From: Chloroflexota bacterium
GTDB taxonomy: Bacteria; Chloroflexota; Anaerolineae; Caldilineales; Caldilineaceae
Direction of reading: 5' to 3'
Length of the DNA stretch: 15,957 bases
Assembly (NCBI GenBank): GCA_003577365.1
Contig: QEUY01000025.1
Span: 1-15,957 of the forward strand
The notes beneath the pieces are model-generated. The model saw nothing but the letters and a program-made list of their open reading frames with translations. It was not told the origin of the DNA and searched no databases. The translations under genes were made by a program, and so were the position numbers. Shown piece after piece: positions 1 to 7,352 of this stretch (position 1 is the first letter of the stretch; every line of letters starts with the position of its first letter).

Positions 1-593
1 TATGGCGCGTGGAGGAAGAGATCAAACGCAGCCGCTTTATCACCACCGTTGGCGCTGCGCCCAGCGTGGCAGCGGCCCGCGCCCTCATTGCCGAAGTCAG
101 CGCCGAATTTGCGGATGCCAGCCATAACTGCTGGGCCTATGTGGTCGGGCCGCCCGGCAGCACGGGACAGATCGGCATGAGCGACGCCGGCGAGCCGCAC
201 GGCACGGCGGGCCGCCCCATGTTGACGGTCTTGCTGCACAGCGGCATCGGCGATATTTGCGCGGTCGTCACGCGCTATTTCGGCGGCACGCTCTTGGGCA
301 AGGGCGGGCTGGTCAAAGCCTACAGCGGCGGCGTGCAGCTTGCCCTGGCCGGCCTGCCCACGCTGGAACGCGTCCCCAAAACCGATGTGACGCTGCTGGT
401 GAGTTACTCCGCAGTGACACCCCTCAAACGGCTGCTGTCCGACTATGAGGCCGAACTGCTTGGCGAAGAATACGCCGCCGACGTCACCTATCGGCTCCGG
501 CTGCCCAGCGAGCAGCTACCCGGCTTCGACGCGGCTGTCAGCGAACTCACCAACGGCCAAGCCCTGCTCGAAGTGACCGGCCAGGAGGTATAG
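1..593 (+). CDS. yigZ: YigZ/IMPACT (UPF0029) family protein, 5' end cut by window
   Basis: The reading frame is open from base 3 to the TAG at 591-593 and carries the UPF0029/Impact N-terminal domain. Landmarks are the EEIKRSRF opening segment, [15 protein letters not shown], a [18 protein letters not shown] stretch matching the family signature, and a C-terminal ferredoxin-like part. YigZ homologues usually have some 15-20 residues before EEIK, and the frame continues to the window edge (W-R before the GTG at 9). The true start is therefore probably upstream, and GTG 9 is not the likely start. Family members are conserved cytoplasmic proteins; eukaryotic IMPACT links to translation control through GCN1/GCN2, but the bacterial role is poorly defined. 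It converges on recX with only two bases between the stops. Family assignment is confident; function is not known. Confidence 0.9.
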   Translation, partial: WRVEEEIKRSRFITTVGAAPSVAAARALIAEVSAEFADASHNCWAYVVGPPGSTGQIGMSDAGEPHGTAGRPMLTVLLHSGIGDICAVVTRYFGGTLLGKGGLVKAYSGGVQLALAGLPTLERVPKTDVTLLVSYSAVTPLKRLLSDYEAELLGEEYAADVTYRLRLPSEQLPGFDAAVSELTNGQALLEVTGQEV

Positions 594-608
594 ACCTATC
601 CCTCCTGG
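581..608. terminator. Inverted repeat spanning both convergent stop codons (possible bidirectional terminator)
   Basis: CCAGGAGG at 581-588 is the exact reverse complement of CCTCCTGG at 601-608. Inside lies a second short dyad, ATAG 590-593 against CTAT 596-599. Both stops (TAG 591-593 on plus, 596-598 on minus) fall in the loop region. There is no T-tract on either side, so a classical intrinsic terminator is not proven. Part of the symmetry arises because both proteins end with Gln-Glu codons (CAG GAG). Confidence 0.4.
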
Positions 609-1252
609 TATTCCTGCCAGGCCCGCTCCGCCACGCGGCGGCAGATGGCATAGGCAAAGCCGCGCCGCGCCAAAAAGCCGATCAGCTTCTTATCAAACTC
701 CTCGCGCGGCAGGCCGGCCCAGCGCATCGCTTTGGGCGCGGCCGCGGCCCAGGCCGCGGCATCCTCGTCCTGCTCCTCCAGCGCCTCGTCGATCGTCGGG
801 CTGTCCAGCCCCTTCTGGCGCAGTTCATAGCGCAGCGCGCGCGTCCCCCGTGGGCGAAAACGCGTGCGGCTGTCCACCCAATAGCGTGCAAAGGCCGCGT
901 CGTCCACATAGCCCCGCGCCCGCAGCCGCGCCAGCACCGCGGCCGTCACCTCCTCGGCATAGCCCTTGCCGGCCAAATAAGTCGACATCTCCTGCTCACT
1001 GCGCGGGCGAATGCCCAGATAGCGCAGGCTGCGTTGATAGGCCAAGTCGACTTCGCCTTCGTGTTTGAGCGCAGCGATCTGCTCGGCGCTGAGCCGTTGC
1101 CCTTTGCGCAGCCCCAAGGCAGCGTCTAGCCCCACGGCAAACGCGTATTCGCCGTCGAGAAAGACATTGACCCGCTCCTTGCTATGTTGTTGGATCACCA
1201 GTCCGGTGATCACATTTCCTGCGCCGGCATTGCCGGCAGTGGCATCGGCCAT
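596..1252 (-). CDS. recX: RecX family regulatory protein
   Basis: This is a 218-residue protein with three RecX three-helix repeats. Diagnostic segments include AYQRSLRYLGIRPRSEQEM, LRARGYVDDAAFARYWVDSR, a RPRGTRALRYELRQKG core, and a C-terminal KKLIGFLARRGFAYAICRRV. RecX modulates RecA filaments, usually as an inhibitor, so it acts in the cytoplasm during recombination and SOS. The frame could extend to base 1336, but the ATG at 1252 is preferred. The extra 28 residues (HDHGLSCGCNGIVGKG) do not look like RecX, and the extension would run over the promoter of the divergent sulP gene. An AAGGGA lies upstream of ATG 1252 at a rather long spacing. recA is not in the window. An Ala-rich run (AAAWAAAAPKAM) lies between repeats two and three. 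Confidence 0.88.
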   Translation of the reverse strand: MADATAGNAGAGNVITGLVIQQHSKERVNVFLDGEYAFAVGLDAALGLRKGQRLSAEQIAALKHEGEVDLAYQRSLRYLGIRPRSEQEMSTYLAGKGYAEEVTAAVLARLRARGYVDDAAFARYWVDSRTRFRPRGTRALRYELRQKGLDSPTIDEALEEQDEDAAAWAAAAPKAMRWAGLPREEFDKKLIGFLARRGFAYAICRRVAERAWQEYQEG

Positions 1253-1329
1253 TTTCGCACATCCCTTACCCACGATTCCATTACAGCCACATGACAGCCC
1301 ATGATCGTGCAACGAGACCCCGCCGCAGT

Positions 1330-1358
1330 TTGACAAACCAGCCTAACGGGCGTATACC
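1330..1358 (+). promoter_or_regulatory. Predicted sigma70-like promoter of the SulP gene
   Basis: TTGACA at 1330-1335 (6/6) is followed 17 bases later by TATACC at 1353-1358 (4/6). This predicts a transcript start near 1365 and a leader of about 75 bases. It lies in the 188-base gap between divergent recX and sulP. No convincing minus-strand promoter for recX was found in the gap. Confidence 0.55.
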
Positions 1359-1440
1359 ATTCAACGATCAAGTACTTACCCACGCCACCCAGTGACCCCT
1401 GGTTCGACTTGGCCTAACTAGAAGGAACACCCTCCCCGCC

Positions 1441-3228
1441 ATGCACCGCCTCTCCCTCGTCCAACTTTGGCAGCGTGAATTCACCGGCTACAACCTAGAC
1501 AAATTTCGCCAAGACCTGCTCGCCGGCCTAACGGTCGGCGCTGTCGCGCTGCCGCTGGCGCTCGCCTTCGGCGTGGCCTCGGGCTCCACAGCCGCCGCCG
1601 GTCTTGTCACGGCCATTCTCAGCGGCATCCTCATCGGCGCGCTCTCCGGCGCGCCCTATCAGATCTCCGGCCCCACCGGCGCGATGAGCGCCATCCTCAT
1701 CCTAATCAGCGCGCGCTATGGGCTGGAGGGCATGTGGCTCACCGGCGTCATGGCTGGCGTCATCATCCTTGCCATCGGCCTGCTGCGGCTGGGCCGTTTC
1801 ATCGCCTTTATCCCTGCCCCTGTGATCAGCGGCTTCACCTCCGGCATCGCCGTGATCATCTTCGTGGGCCAGATCGATAACTTTCTGGGCGTCACAACGC
1901 CGGGCGTCGAATCGGCGGCGCTCAAACTGCTGGGCTACTTTCGCGGCGGCTGGACCCCAAACTGGCAGACCACGCTGATCGGCAGCATTGTCATTGGCAT
2001 GATGATCTTCTGGCCCGCCCGCTGGAGCAAGATCATCCCCGGCTCACTGGCCGGCATCGTCGTCGCCAGCTTGGTCACCGCCGCTGCCGGCTGGCAAATT
2101 CCCATCATCGGCGAGATCCCACGCACCATCCTGCTCGACCAGCGGCTGGGATTTACCGGCATCCCCTGGAGCAATCTGGAACATCTGCTGGCCCCGGCGT
2201 TGACCATCGCCGCCCTCGGCGCGGTCGAATCACTGCTCTGCGGCGCGGTCGCCAGCAAGATGACCGGTATCCGTCTACAGGCCAACCAGGAATTGGTCGC
2301 CCAAGGGATAGGCAACATCCTCATCCCCTTCTTTGGCGGCGTGCCCGCCACCGCAGCCATCGCGCGCAGCTCGGTCGGCATCCGCTCCGGCGGCCAAACC
2401 CGGCTCGTCTCGATCATTCACGCCCTGGCGCTCTTGGCCTCGGCGCTGCTCTTTGCGCCTATCATCGCCCGCATCCCGCTGACGGCGCTGGCCGGCGTGC
2501 TCATGGTCACCGCCTATCGCATGAACGAATGGCTGGCCATCCGCTTTCTCTTTGGCAACCGTTTCAAGACCGGCATGGTCACCTTCAGCGTGACGCTGCT
2601 TGCCACCATCACGCTCGACCTGACCCAGGCCATCCTGATCGGCGCGGCGCTCTCGGCGGTCGTCTTTATCAACCAGATCGCCAATCTCAACGTGGATGTG
2701 CGCCAAGTCGACGCCGACAAGCTGCGCAGCCAGGGCATGCCCATTGCCACCAACTGCGGCGCAATCCGCGTCGCCTATTTGACCGGCCCGCTCTTCTTCG
2801 CCGCCACCAATACCTTCAACGAAGCCTTTGCCCACGAAGAAGATGTGCAGGTGCTCATCCTCTCCATGCGTGCCGTTCCCATGATCGACGTCACCGGATT
2901 GGAAGCTCTATCGTCGCTACACGAACAACTGGCGCATCAGGGCAAGGTGCTCATGCTCTCCGGCGTGCAGCCCAGCGTCCTGCGCATGTTGGAACGCAGC
3001 CAACTGATCGACACCCTGGGCCGCGACAACCTCTTCTGGAGTTCCGACCAAGCCATCCTGGTGGCAGAGCAACGCTACCTCATGGCCGACCACGCCGTCC
3101 ACGCCGAGGCCATCACCGTGCCGCTGACGGATGTCCCCCCGACGGACACCCTCCCAACCGATACATCGGCTACATCGGCGAGCGATGCACCGGCAAACGG
3201 CGCAGACGAGGAGCCGGTGCCTGCCTAG
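1441..3228 (+). CDS. SulP (SLC26) family anion transporter with STAS domain
   Basis: This 595-residue inner-membrane protein has the SulP fold: many hydrophobic segments from about 28 to 415, then a cytoplasmic STAS domain at about 440-545. Family hallmarks are QISGPTGAMSAILI (74-87), IPAPVISGFTSGIAVII (124-140), LGAVESLL (259-266), ANQELVAQGIGN (281-292) and the ATAAIARSSVGIRSGGQT stretch (303-320). SulP proteins carry sulfate, bicarbonate or other anions, often with Na+ or H+. The substrate cannot be read from the sequence, and no sulfate-assimilation or carbonic anhydrase gene is nearby. A tail at 558-595, rich in Thr/Pro/Asp with repeated P-T-D-T, follows the STAS domain and looks disordered. 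GAAGGA at 1421-1426 sits 14 bases before the ATG, which is a long spacing. The gene converges on the response regulator. Confidence 0.92.
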   Translation: MHRLSLVQLWQREFTGYNLDKFRQDLLAGLTVGAVALPLALAFGVASGSTAAAGLVTAILSGILIGALSGAPYQISGPTGAMSAILILISARYGLEGMWLTGVMAGVIILAIGLLRLGRFIAFIPAPVISGFTSGIAVIIFVGQIDNFLGVTTPGVESAALKLLGYFRGGWTPNWQTTLIGSIVIGMMIFWPARWSKIIPGSLAGIVVASLVTAAAGWQIPIIGEIPRTILLDQRLGFTGIPWSNLEHLLAPALTIAALGAVESLLCGAVASKMTGIRLQANQELVAQGIGNILIPFFGGVPATAAIARSSVGIRSGGQTRLVSIIHALALLASALLFAPIIARIPLTALAGVLMVTAYRMNEWLAIRFLFGNRFKTGMVTFSVTLLATITLDLTQAILIGAALSAVVFINQIANLNVDVRQVDADKLRSQGMPIATNCGAIRVAYLTGPLFFAATNTFNEAFAHEEDVQVLILSMRAVPMIDVTGLEALSSLHEQLAHQGKVLMLSGVQPSVLRMLERSQLIDTLGRDNLFWSSDQAILVAEQRYLMADHAVHAEAITVPLTDVPPTDTLPTDTSATSASDAPANGADEEPVPA

Positions 3229-3237
3229 CCCGCAGGC
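3219..3237 (+). terminator. Six-bp GC hairpin around the sulP stop codon
   Basis: GCCTGC 3219-3224 pairs perfectly with GCAGGC 3232-3237, and the TAG stop lies in the 7-base loop. There is no T-tract, so it is weak as an intrinsic terminator. The remaining 3238-3316 gap before the converging regulator holds nothing else I recognise. Confidence 0.25.
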
Positions 3238-3316
3238 CTCTCAAACAGCCGTCGCTGCGCTGCTATCGCTGCATCGGATGGTCGCACCGGCAATCGGTTG
3301 AATAAACGCCCGCAGG

Positions 3317-3988
3317 TTAGGGGTTGGCCTTGCCGCCGGGAAGGTGGTCTTCAATGTGGTGGCGCACGGCGTAGACCGCGGCCTCGGCGCGCGAGGTGAC
3401 ATTGAGCTTGCTGAGGATTGAACTGACATAGTTGCGCACGGTCTTCTCGCTCAAAAAGACCCGCCGCGCGATCTCCTTATTGGTCAGCCCGTCGGTCATC
3501 AACCCCAGGATGATCAGCTCCTGGTCGGTCAAGGTCGCAAAATACTCGTCTTCGGCCTGGCGCGCGTTGGAGCGCACCTGCTGAAAGACCCGCTGCGTCA
3601 CCGCCGGGTCGAGCAGCGATTCGCCGCGGCCCACGGTCATCAGCGCCCGCACCAGGTCATCACTGCCGATCTGCTTCAGCACATAGCCGGACGCGCCCGC
3701 CGCGATGGCGTCGAACAACACATCATCTTCAGCATATGAAGTCAGCACGATCACCTTGGTCTGCGGACGCGCCTCCAAGATCTCTTGGGTCGCCTCCACG
3801 CCGCTCTTGCCGGGCAGACGGATATCCATGACCACCACGTCCGGCTGATAATAGAGCGTCTTCTCCAGGGCCTCCTGCGCATCCCCGGCCTCCCCCACCA
3901 CCTCAAATTGGGGATAGCGCGCCAGCAGCGACTTTAACCCCAGACGCACAATCTCATGATCGTCGACCAACAAAATCCTCAGATTCAT
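3317..3988 (-). CDS. NarL/FixJ-type (LuxR-family) response regulator
   Basis: A 223-residue, two-domain cytoplasmic regulator. The receiver domain (about 1-115) begins [11 protein letters not shown] with acidic residues D9/D10. The phospho-acceptor is D55 in [10 protein letters not shown], with the conserved Thr (T83 in VLTS) and Lys (K105 in VLKQ). A linker leads to a LuxR-type helix-turn-helix at about 153-212: [20 protein letters not shown], then [17 protein letters not shown]. It is divergent from, and almost certainly partnered with, the GAF/HisKA_3 kinase at 4077, the kinase class that normally pairs with this regulator class. The frame opens at an ATG at 4006, but ATG 3988 (MNLRIL) matches the usual family start. 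The upstream ATG overlaps the kinase gene's -35 box. Target genes are unknown. Confidence 0.93.
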   Translation of the reverse strand: MNLRILLVDDHEIVRLGLKSLLARYPQFEVVGEAGDAQEALEKTLYYQPDVVVMDIRLPGKSGVEATQEILEARPQTKVIVLTSYAEDDVLFDAIAAGASGYVLKQIGSDDLVRALMTVGRGESLLDPAVTQRVFQQVRSNARQAEDEYFATLTDQELIILGLMTDGLTNKEIARRVFLSEKTVRNYVSSILSKLNVTSRAEAAVYAVRHHIEDHLPGGKANP

Positions 3989-3998
3989 CGCCCCATCG

Positions 3999-4028
3999 TT
4001 GACCATCTCTACCGCCGGAAGCTATAAT
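3999..4028 (+). promoter_or_regulatory. Predicted promoter of the histidine kinase gene
   Basis: TTGACC at 3999-4004 (5/6) and a perfect TATAAT at 4023-4028 are separated by 18 bases. The transcript start would be near 4035, about 42 bases before the kinase ATG at 4077. The element lies only 11 bases upstream of the divergent regulator's start, so transcription from one side could interfere with the other. No equally good minus-strand promoter was found. Confidence 0.6.
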
Positions 4029-4076
4029 AGCCCCAATTGTATCACATGCCCGGTTTTTGTGCGGATTATCGACCCT

Positions 4077-5432
4077 ATGAATACAAGGCTATTGGGCATA
4101 CTAGGCGTCTTGCTGGCCCTGATCTGCTGGGCAGGGCTGATCGTTCTGCGCTTTCTGATCTTCCATCAACCCTTCTCGCTCGGCCTCATCGCCGTGGAGA
4201 TGGGACTTGTCGTCTTGGGCAGCGCCATCTTTTGGCGCTGGATCATTTCCGTCCTCGAGCGCCAGGCCAGCGAGGTGCGCCAGCGCACCAATCATCTCGA
4301 GGCGCTGCACAGCGCCAGCATCGCCCTGACCACCGAACATGACCTCACCGCCGTGCTGCAGAAGGTAGTCGACCTCAGCCGCGCCCTGCTCAACGCCAAG
4401 TATGGCGCGCTGGGCATCCTGGACGAAGACGGCAGCACCATCGCCCAGTTGATCACCTCCGGCCTCTCGCCCGCCTCGCGCGCACGCATGGATCACTTCC
4501 CGCGCACCCATGGGCTGTTGGGCGTGCCCATCGTCGAGCATCGCCCGATCCGCGTCGACAGCATCGTCGACGACCCGCGCGCCCGCGGCTTCCCGGTCAA
4601 CCATCCCACCATGAATTCCTTCTTGGGGGTTCCGCTCATCTCCAAAGGGCGCGTCTTTGGCAATCTCTATCTGGCAGACAAATTGCCCGACCTGGCAAGC
4701 GGGCGGCGCGGCCAGACGCTCGCCTTTAGCCAGGAGGACGAGGAGATCCTGGAGATGTTCGCCAACCAAGCGGCCATCGCCATCGAAAACGCCCAGCTCT
4801 ACCGCCAAAATCAACAGATCGCCATTCTGCAAGAGCGCGAACGCTTTGGCATGGACCTCCACGATGGCGTGATCCAATCGATCTACGCCATTGGCCTGAT
4901 GCTCGACAACAGCCGCCACCAACTGGAGACCGCGCCCGGCGCCGCCCAAGAGGGCATCAGCGCCGCCATCGTCGGGTTGAACCAAGTCATCAAGGACATT
5001 CGCACCTACATCCACGATCTGCGCTCCAGCCAACTCAACGGCCACAACCTACAGCAAGGCCTGGAGGAACTGGCGCGCGACCTGCAAACCTACTCGGTCT
5101 TGAATATCGACGTCGACGTCGACCCGACCACGCTCAAACGGCTCTCCAGCAAACAGACCAGCGACCTGCTCCAGATCGCGCGTGAAGCCCTGAGCAATGT
5201 CCGCAAACACGCCAACGCCACCCAGGTCGCCATCCGCGTCCGGCCCGACCACGGCAAGGTGACACTGGTGGTCGAAGACAACGGCAGAGGCTTTGACACA
5301 GCCGCCAACGGCAAGCCGGGCGGCCACGGGCTGCACAACATGGCCGAGCGTGCCCATCAGCTCGACGGCGTGCTCGACGTCAGCAGCGCGCCCAACGGCG
5401 GCACCCGCATCGCCGTCACCCTGCCTTCCTAA
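4077..5432 (+). CDS. Membrane-anchored GAF sensor histidine kinase, HisKA_3 (NarX/DesK-like)
   Basis: A 451-residue protein. Two N-terminal membrane helices (about 4-28 and 34-58) lead into a short coiled linker. A GAF domain follows at about 80-240, ending NQAAIAIENAQLYRQNQ. The HisKA_3 dimerisation segment is ERERFGMDLHDGVIQSIYAI, with the predicted phospho-His H262. The HATPase_c domain shows its N box REALSNVRKHANA (N374), G1 VEDNGRGFD (399-407) and G2 GGHGLHNMAERA (415-426). It should autophosphorylate and pass phosphate to D55 of the divergent regulator. There is almost no extracytoplasmic loop, so the signal is probably sensed by the GAF domain inside the cell or at the membrane; the ligand is unknown. 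ATG 4077 is chosen because the longer frame from TTG 3999 would include its own promoter. No clear ribosome binding site is visible. Confidence 0.93.
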   Translation: MNTRLLGILGVLLALICWAGLIVLRFLIFHQPFSLGLIAVEMGLVVLGSAIFWRWIISVLERQASEVRQRTNHLEALHSASIALTTEHDLTAVLQKVVDLSRALLNAKYGALGILDEDGSTIAQLITSGLSPASRARMDHFPRTHGLLGVPIVEHRPIRVDSIVDDPRARGFPVNHPTMNSFLGVPLISKGRVFGNLYLADKLPDLASGRRGQTLAFSQEDEEILEMFANQAAIAIENAQLYRQNQQIAILQERERFGMDLHDGVIQSIYAIGLMLDNSRHQLETAPGAAQEGISAAIVGLNQVIKDIRTYIHDLRSSQLNGHNLQQGLEELARDLQTYSVLNIDVDVDPTTLKRLSSKQTSDLLQIAREALSNVRKHANATQVAIRVRPDHGKVTLVVEDNGRGFDTAANGKPGGHGLHNMAERAHQLDGVLDVSSAPNGGTRIAVTLPS

Positions 5433-5499
5433 CCCCGTCTGACCCCGCCTGCCGGCCCCCGACCTACCTCAGCCTGCCCCATTTGCCCCCTCGCCGGTG

Positions 5500-5532
5500 G
5501 GCAGTTGTCATCCACCCCAGGGACAGTTGTCA
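5500..5532 (+). repeat. Two direct repeats of CAGTTGTCA, 22 bp apart (candidate activator sites)
   Basis: CAGTTGTCA occurs at 5502-5510 and again at 5524-5532, a period of exactly 22 bp (about two helical turns). The second copy extends to GACAGTTGTC (5522-5531), a GACA-N2-TGTC dyad; the first has one mismatch to this. They lie upstream of the TATACT at 5557, centred near -64 and -42 of its predicted start. No good -35 box is present. This resembles an activator-dependent promoter, but the protein is unknown. Confidence 0.45.
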
Positions 5533-5556
5533 CTACCGGGAGCGCGCCGGCCGCGC

Positions 5557-5562
5557 TATACT
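5557..5562 (+). promoter_or_regulatory. Predicted -10 box of the ABC transporter operon
   Basis: TATACT (5/6) lies at 5557-5562 in an otherwise GC-rich gap. The sequence 17-18 bases upstream (around TACCGG) bears no resemblance to a -35 box. The predicted start is near 5569, giving a leader of about 40 bases to the GTG at 5609. Confidence 0.4.
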
Positions 5563-5598
5563 CGCGGTGATGAACCTGCATGCCGCCAAGCAAATCGG

Positions 5599-5611
5599 GG
5601 AGGAAGGCGTG
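5599..5611 (+). promoter_or_regulatory. Strong ribosome binding site fixing a GTG start for the ABC ATPase
   Basis: GGAGG at 5599-5603 lies 5 bases before GTG 5609. The in-frame alternatives are ATG 5570, which would coincide with the predicted transcript start, and TTG 5483. Neither has a comparable site, and both would add residues that do not resemble an ABC N-terminus. Confidence 0.6.
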
Positions 5612-6556
5612 GGAGGCGTAGCTGTCCACACCGAGAATCTCACATGTACCTTCGGAGCGATCTGCGCGGTCGATCATGTCACCCTCCGAGTGCCATCAGG
5701 CACGATCTTCGGTCTGCTTGGCCCGACCGGGGCCGGCAAGACCACGACGATCCGCCTCCTCTTGGGCCTCTTGGAGCCTACCGCCGGCAGCGCCATGGTG
5801 CTGGGCTACGACATTCACACCCAGGGCGACCGCATCCGCCAACACACTGGCGCGCTCTTGGCCTATTCGGGACTCTATGACCGGCTGACGGCCCTGGAAA
5901 ATCTCGACTTCTTCGGTCGTATCTGGCATATGAGCGCCGGCGACCGCCGCAGCCGCGCCAAGGAACTGCTCAACAGCCTGGGTCTGTGGGAACAGCGCGA
6001 CCAGTTGGTCGGCGGTTGGGATCGCGGGCAGAGACGCAAGCTCTCGCTGGCGCGCGCCATCTTTCACCAGCCGGCGCTCGTCTTTATCGACGAGCCGTCC
6101 GACCGGCTGAGTCCAGCCGAGTCCGAGGCGATCTGGACCGATCTGGACAACCTGGCCGCGCGCGAGAGCATGACCGTCTTTCTCGCCACGCGCGACCTCG
6201 CCGAGGCAGAGGCGCTCTGCTCTGCCGTTGCCATCATGCGCCAGGGCCGCATCCTCGAAGTCGGCTCCTTGGCCGAACTGCGCGCCCGCACCGCCGCGCC
6301 CCAGTTGGAGATCGTGGGCCGCGGCTTCACCGACCAGGTCATCGCCCTTGTCAGCCGCCGTCCCGAAGTCGCCTCCGCCCGGCGCATCGACAACCGCCTG
6401 GTGCTTCAGCTTGCCGGCGATTATGACACGGCTCCCCTCGTCAGCCTGCTGGTGGAGGCCAGCGCCGACGTGGAGGAAGTGCATAAACACCAGCCCGCCC
6501 TATACGCCGCTTTCACCACCCTCACCCAAGAAGCGCCGGAGGAGGAATCGCCCTAA
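5609..6556 (+). CDS. ABC transporter ATP-binding protein (DrrA/CcmA-like) with non-canonical catalytic motifs
   Basis: From GTG 5609 this is a 315-residue cytoplasmic ATPase. The core (about 4-215) has Walker A GPTGAGKTT (38-46) and Walker B ALVFIDEP (156-163) with the catalytic Glu E162. The C-terminal region (about 225-310, QLEIVGRGFTDQVIALV onward) is the extension usual in ABC-2 exporters. Several other motifs depart from consensus. The Q-loop position reads LLAYSGLYDRLT, with Ala at 85. The signature is WDRGQ (137-141) instead of LSGGQ-like. The D-loop is SDRLSP rather than a GLDP type. The H-loop reads LATRDLAEAE, with Arg (R195, CGC) where His is expected. ATP binding looks intact but hydrolysis may be altered or slow. 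It is coupled by overlap to the permease downstream and should energise a small exporter; substrate unknown. Confidence 0.88.
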   Translation: MGGVAVHTENLTCTFGAICAVDHVTLRVPSGTIFGLLGPTGAGKTTTIRLLLGLLEPTAGSAMVLGYDIHTQGDRIRQHTGALLAYSGLYDRLTALENLDFFGRIWHMSAGDRRSRAKELLNSLGLWEQRDQLVGGWDRGQRRKLSLARAIFHQPALVFIDEPSDRLSPAESEAIWTDLDNLAARESMTVFLATRDLAEAEALCSAVAIMRQGRILEVGSLAELRARTAAPQLEIVGRGFTDQVIALVSRRPEVASARRIDNRLVLQLAGDYDTAPLVSLLVEASADVEEVHKHQPALYAAFTTLTQEAPEEESP

Positions 6557-7302
6557 TGCGCGACACATGGACGATCGTCTGGAAAGAACTCAAAGAGCTG
6601 GTGGTCGCCCGCGCCAGCCGCCCGCTTTGCAGCGCAGGCTATCTCGCCATGCTCGTGATCTTCGGGATCGCCGCCCCTTGGTGGCTGGGCCGCCAATGGC
6701 TCTCCGACTCGCTGGTCTTTTGGGTCTGGGTCTTGCTGCCCCTGCCGCTGGTGATCGGCGCAGCCGCCGAATCCTTTGCCGGCGAGCGCGAGCGCCACAC
6801 GCTCGAAACCCTGCTCGCCAGCCCCCTCTCCGACCGCGCCATCCTCACCGGCAAGATCATGGCGGCCGCGCTCTTTGGCTGGCTCAACTCCGTGGCCGTC
6901 CAAGTGCTCGGCCTGATCACCGTCAATCTAGTCCACGCCGCCGATGGCTTTCTCGTCTACACGCCGGCGCTGGGGGTTGGCAGCCTCACCTTGGGGCTGC
7001 TCGCCGCGGCGCTCACCGCCTGCATTGGCGTGCTCGTCTCACTGCGTGTCACCACCGTGCGCCAAGCCCAGTTGACCCTCACCCTGCTCATCGTCGCCCT
7101 CGGCTTCGTGATCGCCGCCGTGGGCGCGGTCGGCCTCCATTTTCTGCCCGACGGCTACCAAGATCGCTTGGCCGCGGGGCTGTCCGCCCCCTCTGTCACG
7201 GCATTGCTCGCCGTGCTGGCGCTCGGCCTGCTCCTGGCCGACGCCATACTCTATTTCACCGTGACCTGCTGCTTCCGCCGCACCCAGTTGTTGGCCGAGT
7301 AG
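6556..7302 (+). CDS. ABC-2 type transporter permease
   Basis: A 248-residue integral membrane protein with about six hydrophobic segments (near 27-44, 53-71, 101-125, 135-163, 170-195 and 215-240). After the second comes the ABC-2 permease hallmark FAGERERHTLETLLASPLSD (74-93), a cytoplasmic coupling segment like those of NatB/DrrB-type permeases. Its ATG shares one base with the ATPase stop (TAATG at 6554-6558), and a GGAGGAGGA stretch lies about 10 bases upstream inside the ATPase gene. Translation is therefore probably coupled and the subunits made in equal amounts. With only one permease gene, a homodimeric membrane part is likely. The substrate cannot be inferred; neighbours on both sides appear unrelated. 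Confidence 0.88.
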   Translation: MRDTWTIVWKELKELVVARASRPLCSAGYLAMLVIFGIAAPWWLGRQWLSDSLVFWVWVLLPLPLVIGAAAESFAGERERHTLETLLASPLSDRAILTGKIMAAALFGWLNSVAVQVLGLITVNLVHAADGFLVYTPALGVGSLTLGLLAAALTACIGVLVSLRVTTVRQAQLTLTLLIVALGFVIAAVGAVGLHFLPDGYQDRLAAGLSAPSVTALLAVLALGLLLADAILYFTVTCCFRRTQLLAE

Positions 7303-7317
7303 ACACGCACCGCCCAG

Positions 7318-7344
7318 CCGGTCAAGAGGCCTGCGTCCGGTCAA
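7318..7344 (+). repeat. Two copies of CCGGTCAA, 19 bp apart, upstream of the sugar-acid operon promoter
   Basis: CCGGTCAA occurs at 7318-7325 and 7337-7344, just downstream of the permease stop and upstream of the -35 box at 7358. They could be regulator half-sites or chance; the spacing does not point to a known family. Confidence 0.25.
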
Positions 7345-7352
7345 CCTAGGCC

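Noticed and set aside
1253..1336. N-terminal extension of RecX to a start at 1336
   Set aside because: The added residues lack RecX character and would overlap the -35 box of the divergent sulP promoter.
3989..4006. Regulator start at ATG 4006
   Set aside because: The family start is close to MNLRIL. The extra six residues lie over the kinase promoter and have no better binding site.
4101..5045. Minus-strand open frame opposite the histidine kinase
   Set aside because: It is a shadow of a gene with clear kinase motifs; no ribosome binding site or family resemblance.
5483..5608. Upstream start (TTG 5483 or ATG 5570) for the ABC ATPase
   Set aside because: The GTG at 5609 has the only strong ribosome binding site. 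The upstream segment contains the repeats and the -10 box instead.
6228..7349. A 373-codon plus-strand frame across the ABC ATPase/permease junction
   Set aside because: Its product is an Arg/Pro/Ala-rich out-of-frame translation of two real genes.
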